NCBI GenBank assembly: GCA_013205335.1
Contig: JABMNB010000449.1
Span: 1-7,611, forward strand
DNA from: Rhodospirillales bacterium
GTDB lineage: Bacteria > Pseudomonadota > Alphaproteobacteria > Reyranellales > Reyranellaceae
Direction of reading: 5' to 3'
Length of the DNA stretch: 7,611 nt
This document shows, in pieces, positions 1-4,741 of the stretch (positions are counted from its first letter, which is position 1; every line of letters begins with the position of its first letter). A program made the position numbers and the translations under genes. The notes below the pieces were generated by a model. It saw nothing but the letters and a program-made list of their open reading frames with translations, had not been told where the DNA came from and made no database searches.

Positions 1-101
1 ACGGTGGACCAGTCGACCGGCTGGCGGCCGGCCTGCGACCAGGCCGCCGCCGACAGCAGCGCCCCCGTCACGGCGAAGGCCAGCATGCGCAACACCTTCA
101 T
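1..101 (-). CDS. Secreted protein, N-terminal fragment (runs off left edge)
   Basis: Only the first 33 codons are present. The ATG (complement of 99-101) follows a GGAGG Shine-Dalgarno with a 7-base spacer, so the start is well supported. The peptide begins MKVLRMLAFAVTGALLSAAA and continues WSQAGRQPVDWST. This is a short basic n-region, a hydrophobic core and a plausible signal-peptidase I site near residues 20-24, so export through Sec is likely. It lies 24 bases downstream of the RraA-like gene on the same strand, so the two are probably co-transcribed. The mature part visible (about 10 residues) is too short to name a family. A periplasmic solute-binding protein (often found next to RraA-like genes) or a DsbA/thioredoxin-like protein are both possible; neither is shown. 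Confidence 0.7.
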   Translation of the reverse strand, partial: MKVLRMLAFAVTGALLSAAAWSQAGRQPVDWST

Positions 102-125
102 GGGCCGGCCTCCGTTGCCCGCGCC

Positions 126-833
126 CTACTTCTTGGTCGCAGCGTAACGCACCTTGGCCTCGTCGTTCGGCGGATAGAGGCCGGGCAGCGCCACGCCGCG
201 CTCGACCTCCGACATGATCCAGCCTTCGAGCCGCTCCTGCTCGGTGCCTTCCTGGGCGACCGCTTCGACGAGCGCCTGCGGGATCAGCACCGCGCCGTCA
301 TCGTCGACCACCACCACGTCGTCGGGGAACACCGCCACGCCGCCGCAGCCGATCGGCTCCTGCCAGCTCACGAAGGTGAGGCCGGCGACCGAGGGCGGCG
401 CCGCGGCGCCCTGGCACCAGACCGGCAGGCCGGTGCCCAGCACGCCGGCGATGTCGCGCACCACGCCGTCGGTGATCAGGCCCGCGACGTTCTTCTTCAC
501 CATGCGCGCGCACAGGATGTCGCCGAAGATGCCGGCATCGGTGACGCCCATCGCGTCGGCCACGACGATCGCGCCCTCGGGCATCGCCTCGATGGCGGCG
601 CGGGTCGAGATCGGCGACGACCAGCTCGCCGGCGTGGCGAGATCCTCGCGCGCCGGCACGAAGCGCAGCGTGAAGGCGCGTCCCACGAGCCGGCCCTGGC
701 CCGCCTTGATCGGCCGCGTGCCGCGCATCCAGACGTTGCGCAGCCCCTTCTTCAGCAGGATCGTCGTGATGCTGGCCGTGGTGATCTTCGACAGGGTGTC
801 CTTGAGCTCTTTCGAAAGCGGCGTCGTCTGCAC
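126..833 (-). CDS. RraA family protein (HMG/CHA aldolase-like)
   Basis: A 235-residue member of the RraA/dimethylmenaquinone-methyltransferase-like fold. In this family, metal-dependent class II aldolases cleave 4-hydroxy-4-methyl-2-oxoglutarate or 4-carboxy-4-hydroxy-2-oxoadipate to pyruvate and a second acid, while true RraA inhibits RNase E. Seen here: the core GDI at 104-106, then TDGVVRD at 121-127 whose Arg126-Asp127 matches the substrate/metal-binding R-D pair of the aldolases, and the C-terminal VFPDDVVVVDDDGAVLIP block (168-185). Retention of R-D favours an enzyme over an RNase regulator; the substrate is unknown. The start is GTG (complement of 831-833), with GGAG six bases upstream. 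The protein has a 30-40 residue N-terminal extension relative to short RraA, common in the aldolase-like branch. It is cytosolic by sequence (no signal peptide). Its downstream neighbour is a secreted protein, which fits a small uptake-and-catabolism unit, but this is inference. Confidence 0.88.
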   Translation of the reverse strand: MQTTPLSKELKDTLSKITTASITTILLKKGLRNVWMRGTRPIKAGQGRLVGRAFTLRFVPAREDLATPASWSSPISTRAAIEAMPEGAIVVADAMGVTDAGIFGDILCARMVKKNVAGLITDGVVRDIAGVLGTGLPVWCQGAAAPPSVAGLTFVSWQEPIGCGGVAVFPDDVVVVDDDGAVLIPQALVEAVAQEGTEQERLEGWIMSEVERGVALPGLYPPNDEAKVRYAATKK

Positions 834-932
834 GGTGTCTCCGTTCGGGAAAGGGCGCGTCGCCCGGTCATTCGAGAAGGGGCTGAGAATAGGCGACGTG
901 CCGCGACACGGCCACGACCGATTGAGCGGACT
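834..932. other. Short spacer between DUF805 gene and RraA-like gene
   Basis: A 99-base gap between two minus-strand genes. It holds the GGAG ribosome-binding site of the RraA-like gene at its left end. Read on the minus strand there is a TATTCT hexamer (complement of 886-891) that could be a -10 box about 50 bases before the GTG start, but no convincing -35 lies 17 bases upstream. A 5-base GC hairpin (853-857 with 861-865) is followed on the minus strand by only TTT. Neither is strong enough to call. Confidence 0.4.
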
Positions 933-1307
933 TCAGGCGGCCAGCGGATCGGCGCCGTACTGGTTGGGGCCCCTCGTGCCGGGCAGGAAGCCGACCTCGA
1001 TCAGGAACCATATCGCGCCGATCAGCGGGACGAAGACGATGAAAATCCACCAGCCCGACTTGCCGAGGTCGTGGTAGCGCTTCACCGCAAGGGCGATGCT
1101 GATCCAGAAGATCGGTATGAACAGCAGCGAGGTCATGAGACCGGTCGCGCTGGCCGAATTCGCCATTGCCCGCGGGTCGCCTTGCAGGAGAGCGGCGCCC
1201 CCGGCGAGCGAGAAGACGACGATCTGGGCGATCACCACGCCGATATGCACGTACCAGAAGCGCGCGCGGTTGATGCGTCCCTGGAACCCGAACAGCAGGT
1301 TCATCAT
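933..1307 (-). CDS. DUF805 family inner-membrane protein
   Basis: A 124-residue membrane protein of the DUF805 (YhaH-like) family, function unknown. The family start MMNLLFGFQGRINRARFWY matches the usual pattern of a short aromatic/basic N-terminus before the first helix. Predicted helices lie at about 18-40, 56-75 and 86-106. Family signatures are visible: KRYHDLGKSGWW (76-87) between helices 2 and 3, and the C-terminal GTRGPNQYGADPLA (110-123). The start was set at the first of two adjacent ATGs because GGGGGAG stands six bases upstream; the open frame continues upstream for 72 codons, but that stretch is Arg/Pro-rich, non-conserved and lies in the divergent promoter region. It is transcribed divergently from queD. 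No operon partner is evident, although the RraA-like gene follows after 97 bases. Confidence 0.9.
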   Translation of the reverse strand: MMNLLFGFQGRINRARFWYVHIGVVIAQIVVFSLAGGAALLQGDPRAMANSASATGLMTSLLFIPIFWISIALAVKRYHDLGKSGWWIFIVFVPLIGAIWFLIEVGFLPGTRGPNQYGADPLAA

Positions 1308-1336
1308 CTCGGTCTCCCCCATGCCCGCAAGCCGGG

Positions 1337-1355
1337 CGGCAGGAGTGTGCTGCCG
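1337..1355 (-). promoter_or_regulatory. Small hairpin in the DUF805 leader
   Basis: A 6-base perfect inverted repeat (CGGCAG at 1337-1342, CTGCCG at 1350-1355, 7-base loop) lies 30-48 bases before the DUF805 start. In a transcript of that gene it would be a short leader hairpin just upstream of the GGGGGAG ribosome-binding site. In DNA this GC-rich such hairpins arise often by chance, so no role is claimed. Confidence 0.25.
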
Positions 1356-1386
1356 GTCACCATGCCGCGTCCACCCGGCTTTCCCC

Positions 1387-1424
1387 GGGCGCCGAGCTGG
1401 GGCAGAACGGCCCCGTCGGCGCCC
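1387..1424 (+). promoter_or_regulatory. Nested GC-rich hairpin in the queD/DUF805 divergent region
   Basis: The outer stem is GGGCGCCGA (1387-1395) with TCGGCGCCC (1416-1424), nine perfect pairs. Inside it GGGGC (1399-1403) pairs with GCCCC (1410-1414) around a 6-base loop AGAACG, giving 14 Watson-Crick pairs with a small 3x1 internal loop. There is no T-run on either side in either direction and no gene reads into it from outside, so it is not a terminator. It sits 37 bases before the ribosome-binding site of the queD upstream reading frame. If the queD promoter lies left of 1387 it would be a structured leader RNA; otherwise it is a DNA-level palindrome. It does not resemble a preQ1 riboswitch that I can recognise. 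Confidence 0.4.
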
Positions 1425-1471
1425 CGCGTCGTCCCGGTCGTAGTCCCACCCGGTCAAAACAGGAGCCCCAG

Positions 1472-1504
1472 ATGATCGTCTACGTGCCGGGAGCACGCGG
1501 CTGA
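1472..1504 (+). CDS. 10-codon upstream reading frame coupled to queD
   Basis: An ATG at 1472 stands six bases after a clear AGGAG (1461-1465), the best ribosome-binding site in the leader. It reads MIVYVPGARG and ends at TGA (1502-1504), whose A is the first base of the queD ATG (TGATG). The arrangement suggests a leader peptide that hands ribosomes to queD by termination-reinitiation. queD also has a weaker GGGAG (1489-1493) ten bases before its own ATG, so it may be translated independently. The peptide has no recognisable family and no run of rare or identical codons that would mark a classical attenuator. Confidence 0.4.
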   Translation: MIVYVPGARG

Positions 1505-2040
1505 TGTTCAGCCTCGTCTTCACCCGGCGTTACAGCATGGCGCATCGGCTGATCGCCGATCCCGCCGGCAAATGCGCCATTCCCCACGGTCACAACGAAC
1601 AGGTGATCGCCCGCATCCAGCCTGTCGCGCCGCAGCGTCTCGACGGCTCCGCCAACATGGTGGCGCCGTTCGAGCAGGCCAAGGCGCGCTGGCATCGCTG
1701 GATCGACGAACGGGTCGATCACGCCTTCCAGCTCGGCGAGCGCGACCCGATGATCGACTGGTTTCGCGCGCATGAGTCGGAGAGGCTGGCGCGCCTGTTG
1801 GTGACGCCCGGCGATCCGACGACAGAGATGCTGGCCGCCTGCTTCATGGCGAAGCTCAACGCCTTCCTCGCCGCCGATGGCGCCGACCTGCACTGCGTCG
1901 AGCTGACGGTCGAGGAGACACCGACCAATGCCGTCACGCTCACGGGCGATCCCGTTGACGTATTGCCCCGGTGCCTCGGTTCGTGCTGGTGGCAGCGCGC
2001 CGACGACAGCATCAACGATCTCGGTGCCGTGCAGCCATGA
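1504..2040 (+). CDS. queD: 6-carboxytetrahydropterin synthase QueD
   Basis: QueD converts 7,8-dihydroneopterin triphosphate to 6-carboxy-5,6,7,8-tetrahydropterin, the second step from GTP towards preQ0, queuosine and other 7-deazaguanines; cytosolic, zinc-dependent. The fold is recognised from the zinc ligands His14 (YSMAHRL), His28 and His30 (PHGHN), the catalytic Cys24, the Asp72-His73 pair (VDHAFQL) and the substrate-binding Glu138 in VEETPTN. At 178 residues it is longer than E. coli QueD (about 120). The extra length is a longer middle segment (about 40-70) and a tail after residue 143 that ends WWQRADDSINDL, which I believe is typical of alphaproteobacterial QueD. The usual DF of the GmvxDF motif is replaced by PF (MVAPFEQAK, 52-60). 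The ATG overlaps the stop of a 10-codon upstream frame. The stop overlaps the queE start (ATGA), so the two are translationally coupled. Confidence 0.93.
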   Translation: MFSLVFTRRYSMAHRLIADPAGKCAIPHGHNEQVIARIQPVAPQRLDGSANMVAPFEQAKARWHRWIDERVDHAFQLGERDPMIDWFRAHESERLARLLVTPGDPTTEMLAACFMAKLNAFLAADGADLHCVELTVEETPTNAVTLTGDPVDVLPRCLGSCWWQRADDSINDLGAVQP

Positions 2041-2762
2041 GCACGATCCGCATCTCGGAGATCTTCGGGCCCACCGTGCAGGGCGAGGGCGCGCTGATCG
2101 GCAAGCCCACCGTCTTCGTCCGCACCGGCGGCTGCGACTATCGCTGCAGCTGGTGCGACACGCTCTATGCCGTGCTGCCGGAATACCGCCACGACTGGTT
2201 GCCGATGACGCCCGAAGCGATCCTCGCGAAGGTCGCAGAGCTGACCGGCGGCGTGCCGGTGCTGGTGACGATCTCGGGCGGCAATCCCGCGATCCAGCCG
2301 CTGGGGCCGCTCATCGAGCAAGGCCATGCGCGTGGCCATCGCTTCGCGATGGAAACCCAGGGCAGCGTCGCCGCCGACTGGTTCGCCACGCTCGACCATC
2401 TCATCCTCTCGCCCAAGCCGCCTTCGTCCGGCATGGCGACCGAATGGAATGCTTTCGACCGCTGCCTCGCCACCGCAGACGGACGTCCGCAGACGGTGCT
2501 CAAGGTCGCGGTGTTCGACCACGCGGATTACGCCTTCGCCCGAGCCGCCGCCGCGCGGCATCCCTCACTCCCGGTTTATCTGTCGGTCGGCAACCATACG
2601 CCCGGCGAACCCAACGAGGCTGGGCTAGGCGGCGTCGACCAGCCGGGCCTCATGGCCCGCTTCCGCTGGCTGGTTGACCGTGTGGCACAGGACCGCTGGT
2701 TCGACGCGACCGTGCTGCCGCAGCTGCACGTGCTGGCGTGGGGCAACGAACGTGGCGTGTGA
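2037..2762 (+). CDS. queE: 7-carboxy-7-deazaguanine synthase QueE (radical SAM)
   Basis: QueE is the radical-SAM enzyme that rearranges 6-carboxytetrahydropterin, the QueD product, to 7-carboxy-7-deazaguanine; QueC then makes preQ0. It is 241 residues, normal for the family. Seen in sequence: N-terminal ISEIFGPTVQGEGALIGKP (6-24), the 4Fe-4S motif Cys33-x3-Cys37-x2-Cys40 in GGCDYRCSWCDT, the SAM-binding ISGGNP (79-84), METQG, a LSPKPPSSG strand, and the C-terminal VLPQLHVLAWGNERGV typical of QueE. The ATG at 2037 overlaps the queD stop by four bases and has no good ribosome-binding site of its own, supporting translation coupled to queD. An open frame extends upstream to 1971, but it lies inside queD and lacks family similarity. 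No queC is in the window. The gene ends 27 bases from the convergent aldo/keto reductase gene, with no clear terminator between them. Confidence 0.95.
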   Translation: MSTIRISEIFGPTVQGEGALIGKPTVFVRTGGCDYRCSWCDTLYAVLPEYRHDWLPMTPEAILAKVAELTGGVPVLVTISGGNPAIQPLGPLIEQGHARGHRFAMETQGSVAADWFATLDHLILSPKPPSSGMATEWNAFDRCLATADGRPQTVLKVAVFDHADYAFARAAAARHPSLPVYLSVGNHTPGEPNEAGLGGVDQPGLMARFRWLVDRVAQDRWFDATVLPQLHVLAWGNERGV

Positions 2763-2789
2763 CACGGAAGGATAAAGCGACGTTGCGCG

Positions 2790-3704
2790 TCAGACGGAAA
2801 TCTCGGCGAGCATTCTCTTGAGAAGCGCCGCGTCGGGATAGACGCCGAAGCCGGCCTGCAGATTGTCCGTCATGTGCGCGGGCTTGCCGGTGCCGGGAAT
2901 GACGCAGGTGACGGCAGGGTTCGCCAGCACGAACTTCAGCAGGAGCTGCGCCCAGCTCGTGACGCCGATTTCGCCGGCCCAGTCCGGCAGCTTGCGGCTC
3001 GATAGCTTGCGCAGGAGCCCGCCGCCGCCGAACGGCTGGTTCACGATCACCGCGATGCCGCGCTCGGCGGCCAGCGGCAGCAGCGTCCGTTCGACCGCGC
3101 GATCGTCGAGCGCGTAGTTGAGCTGCACGAAGTCCCACTTCTCGGTGCGCATCACGCTTTCGAGTTCGCCGTGGGCGCTCTGCGTGTAATGCGTGATGCC
3201 GAGATAGCGGATACGGCCCTCCGCCTTCCAGGCGCGCAGCGTCGGCATATGGGCACGCCAGTCGACGAGATTGTGGATCTGCATCAGGTCGATGCGGTCG
3301 GTCTTGAGAAGCCGCAGCGAGTTGCGCATCTGCGCGATGCCGGCGTCGCGGCCCGTGGTCCAGACCTTGGTGGCGATGAAGGCCTTGGCGCGCGCATTGG
3401 CGGCGGCCAACAGATCGCCGACCACCGCCTCGGCCGAACCGTACATCGGTGACGTGTCGATCGCCGATCCGCCGGCCTCGAACAGCAGCCGCAGCACCTC
3501 TGCAAGCGGGGCGCGGTCCTCCGGCTTGGCGCCGACGTCGAACGTGCGCCACGTGCCGACGCCGACGACGGGCAGCAACTCGCCCGAGGTAGGGATCCTG
3601 CGTTGATGCATACGGACTCCCGTCTGCGCTACAGCATGCCCCGCGAGGAGCAGGCCGGCGCCGGCGAGGCCCATGAAGCGGGAGCGAGTGAGGGGGCGTG
3701 ACAT
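2790..3704 (-). CDS. Aldo/keto reductase with export-type N-terminus
   Basis: A (beta/alpha)8 NADP(H)-dependent oxidoreductase of the aldo/keto reductase superfamily, substrate unknown. With the start used here it is 304 residues. The full catalytic tetrad is present: Asp83 and Tyr88 (AIDTSPMYGSAE), Lys113 (FIATKVW) and His144 (LMQIHNL). The cofactor-binding end CVIPGTGKPAHMTDN is also intact. Residues 1-30 read MSRPLTRSRFMGLAGAGLLL followed by AGHAVAQTGV: a basic n-region, a hydrophobic core and an AxA-like site. This resembles a Tat signal, but the twin arginine is interrupted (TRSRF). No Shine-Dalgarno precedes this ATG. A second in-frame ATG (complement of 3609-3611) begins MHQRRIPTSGE, exactly where cytosolic members start, and has GGGAG five bases upstream. 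That would give a 273-residue cytosolic enzyme. Which start is used, or whether both are, is open. The gene is convergent with queE and divergent from the small gene at 3895. Confidence 0.88.
   Translation of the reverse strand: MSRPLTRSRFMGLAGAGLLLAGHAVAQTGVRMHQRRIPTSGELLPVVGVGTWRTFDVGAKPEDRAPLAEVLRLLFEAGGSAIDTSPMYGSAEAVVGDLLAAANARAKAFIATKVWTTGRDAGIAQMRNSLRLLKTDRIDLMQIHNLVDWRAHMPTLRAWKAEGRIRYLGITHYTQSAHGELESVMRTEKWDFVQLNYALDDRAVERTLLPLAAERGIAVIVNQPFGGGGLLRKLSSRKLPDWAGEIGVTSWAQLLLKFVLANPAVTCVIPGTGKPAHMTDNLQAGFGVYPDAALLKRMLAEISV
3617..3621 (-). promoter_or_regulatory. Internal Shine-Dalgarno of the aldo/keto reductase gene
   Basis: Read on the minus strand, GGGAG stands five bases before the in-frame ATG at 3611-3609. 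It lies inside the stretch coding the presumed signal peptide. It is the only good ribosome-binding site near the 5' end of this gene and supports a shorter, cytosolic product starting MHQRRIPTSGE. Confidence 0.45.
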
Positions 3705-3894
3705 TCGAGTGTCATTGTTAAGCAATGATGCCCGCAGCACCAGCGTGGAAAAACGCAATCGCCATATTGATGCCGTACGCGAAGGGTCTGCTGCGAGCCT
3801 CTGATTTTTCGACAATCCTGATCATTGCCTTCCCGACATGCCGACACCACCTCAGGACGGATCGCAGATACCTCAGCCGGAAGGAGACCGCGCC
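3705..3894. other. Divergent intergenic region (190 bases)
   Basis: This is the most AT-rich stretch of the window and should hold promoters for both the aldo/keto reductase (minus) and the small gene at 3895 (plus). It contains a 17-base inverted repeat at its left end and a matching TCATTG half-site at 3822-3827. An AAGGAG (3881-3886) serves the small gene. I cannot point to a convincing -35/-10 pair in either direction. Confidence 0.5.
3712..3728. promoter_or_regulatory. Operator-like inverted repeat TCATTG-N5-CAATGA
   Basis: A perfect 6-base dyad with a TTAAG spacer, eight bases upstream of the assigned aldo/keto reductase ATG and in the place where a Shine-Dalgarno would be expected. 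The size and spacing suit a dimeric repressor or activator, and its AT-rich composition stands out from the surrounding DNA. A single copy of the half-site (TCATTG) recurs at 3822-3827 on the other side of the divergent region. The regulator is unknown and no regulator gene is in the window. Confidence 0.4.
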
Positions 3895-4089
3895 ATGCCC
3901 GAGCCCTTCGTCGTCGAAATCTGGGGGAAGCCCGCGGGTGTCGTTCTCAAGGAAGGCAATGGCTTCCGCTTCCACGCCTTCTCCCGCCCCTTCTTCGAAC
4001 TCGATGGTCACCAGTTCAATACGCCAGGCCAGGCGCGGCTTGCCGCGGCGAAGCTTCAGCCGCCGCGCGAAAGCCTGCGCGCCGAGTAG
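3895..4089 (+). CDS. Small conserved-looking protein of unknown function
   Basis: A 64-residue protein I cannot assign to a named family. The start is the ATG eight bases after AAGGAG (3881-3886); an upstream in-frame ATG at 3838 lacks a ribosome-binding site and would add only a low-complexity Pro/Gln stretch. The product begins MPEPFVVEIWGKPAGVVLKE and then reads GNGFRFHAFSRPFFELDGHQF, followed by a short helix TPGQARLAAAKLQ. The alternating hydrophobic pattern suggests a small beta-sheet domain: G-x-x-AGVV, then GFRFHA, then FFELDG, then a helix. I recall small alphaproteobacterial hypothetical proteins with a similar AGvv...GfrFfA...LdG..F layout, but cannot confirm this here. No signal peptide, transmembrane segment or cysteine is present. 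It is 82 bases upstream of the carboxymuconolactone-decarboxylase-family gene on the same strand; that gap is a long hairpin. Confidence 0.75.
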   Translation: MPEPFVVEIWGKPAGVVLKEGNGFRFHAFSRPFFELDGHQFNTPGQARLAAAKLQPPRESLRAE

Positions 4090-4092
4090 TGC

Positions 4093-4169
4093 CTTTCGCC
4101 TTGTCGATCGCTTGATGCAGCGTTAGTCCAAACAGGACCGACCCGGATCAAGATCGACAAGGAGGAAAG
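4093..4169 (+). promoter_or_regulatory. Long hairpin sequestering the Shine-Dalgarno of the 4172 gene (ROSE-like?)
   Basis: CCTTGTCGATC (4099-4109) is perfectly complementary to GATCGACAAGG (4152-4162), 11 pairs. Beyond a 1x2 internal loop (G4098 against A4163-G4164) the stem continues with CTTTC (4093-4097) against GAAAG (4165-4169). Inward, after a 2-base bulge (4110-4111), TTGAT (4112-4116) pairs with ATCAA (4147-4151). The apical part contains GTCC (4126-4129) with GGAC (4135-4138). The 3' arm includes AAGGAGG (4159-4165), the ribosome-binding site of the GTG at 4172, so folding would hide it. The unpaired G facing the Shine-Dalgarno inside UCGCC resembles the UYGCU bulged-G motif of ROSE RNA thermometers of rhizobia, with the last base different. 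There is no U-run, so it is not a Rho-independent terminator. The pairing is read directly; the regulatory role is inference. Confidence 0.6.
4159..4165 (+). promoter_or_regulatory. Shine-Dalgarno AAGGAGG deciding the GTG start at 4172
   Basis: A near-consensus ribosome-binding site six bases before GTG at 4172. It makes that GTG a better start than the ATG at 4199, which has no such site. Every base from 4159 to 4162, and 4165, is paired in the hairpin described at 4093-4169, leaving only A4163-G4164 unpaired. Confidence 0.8.
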
Positions 4170-4171
4170 CA

Positions 4172-4729
4172 GTGATCAAGCGCAGGCAACGGATTCCGAT
4201 GCGTGACCTCTCGACCATGAAGGCCGAGGATCGCGAGGCCATCGAGAAGAACGCCATGAATGGCCAGGTGTTCAACATCTTCAAGGTGATGGCCAACCAT
4301 CCCGCCTTGACCAAGCGCTGGACGCCCTTCGCCGGCCATATCCTGTCCAAGCAGACGCTGCCGTTCCGCGATCGCGAGCTGCTGATCCTGCGGATCGGCT
4401 GGCTGAACCAGGCCGAATATGAGTTTGCCCAGCACGAGCTGATCGCAAAAAAGGGCGGCGTGAGCGATGCCGACATCGCGAACATCAAGGAAGGGCCCCA
4501 GGCCAAGGGCTGGAGCGAGCACGAGGCGGCGCTGATGCAGCTCGCCGACGATCTCCACGAGAACTCCGTCGCCTCGGACGCGACCTGGGCCACGCTGTCG
4601 AAGACCTATTCGACCGAGCAGCTCATGGATGCCGTCTTCACGGTCGGCCAGTACAATCTCGTCTCGTGGGCGCTGAACAGTTTCGGCGTGCCGCTCGACG
4701 ACTTCCTGCCCGGCGCCCAGAAGAAGTAG
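4172..4729 (+). CDS. Carboxymuconolactone decarboxylase family protein, Cys-less
   Basis: A 185-residue all-helical protein of the CMD/AhpD superfamily. Members include gamma-carboxymuconolactone decarboxylase (beta-ketoadipate pathway) and the AhpD alkylhydroperoxidase with a CxxC. Seen here: the central block DRELLILRIGWLNQAEYEFAQHE (67-89), which matches the CMD core with Glu69, Glu82, Glu84 and His88, then GVSDADI, and a C-terminal TVGQYNLVSWALNSFGVPLD (157-176) typical of the longer CMD-like proteins in soil alphaproteobacteria. The protein contains no cysteine at all, so an AhpD-type thiol peroxidase is excluded. Whether it is a decarboxylase/lactonase is unknown; the conserved Glu/His favour an acid-base enzyme. 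The start is GTG, chosen for the AAGGAGG six bases upstream. That ribosome-binding site is buried in a long predicted hairpin. It may be co-transcribed with the small gene at 3895. It ends 12 bases from the convergent binding-protein gene. Confidence 0.88.
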   Translation: MIKRRQRIPMRDLSTMKAEDREAIEKNAMNGQVFNIFKVMANHPALTKRWTPFAGHILSKQTLPFRDRELLILRIGWLNQAEYEFAQHELIAKKGGVSDADIANIKEGPQAKGWSEHEAALMQLADDLHENSVASDATWATLSKTYSTEQLMDAVFTVGQYNLVSWALNSFGVPLDDFLPGAQKK

Positions 4730-4741
4730 CGCCTGCCGGCC

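Noticed and set aside
853..865. GGGCG-CGT-CGCCC hairpin before the RraA-like gene, as a terminator of the DUF805 transcript
   Set aside because: Five-pair stem, 3-base loop and only TTT after it on the minus strand; it is also almost on the ribosome-binding site of the next gene. Expected by chance in this GC-rich DNA.
214..1077. A 287-codon plus-strand frame opposite the RraA-like gene
   Set aside because: Antisense shadow: Ser/Thr/Pro-rich and domain-free, spanning both the RraA-like gene and the end of the DUF805 gene.
1452..1457. TTGACC on the minus strand as the -35 box of the DUF805 gene
   Set aside because: A good -35 hexamer, but the 16-18 base spacing leads to GC-rich sequence with no -10 match.
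1308..1503. A preQ1 riboswitch upstream of queD
   Set aside because: The region has hairpins, but I see no preQ1-I type small stem with an A-rich tail pairing into the loop, and no preQ1-II layout. preQ1 riboswitches also usually control later or transport genes in other phyla.
1928..2677. A 249-codon plus-strand frame across the queD/queE junction
   Set aside because: Different frame from two well-recognised enzymes; Arg/Pro/Ala-rich with no family motifs.
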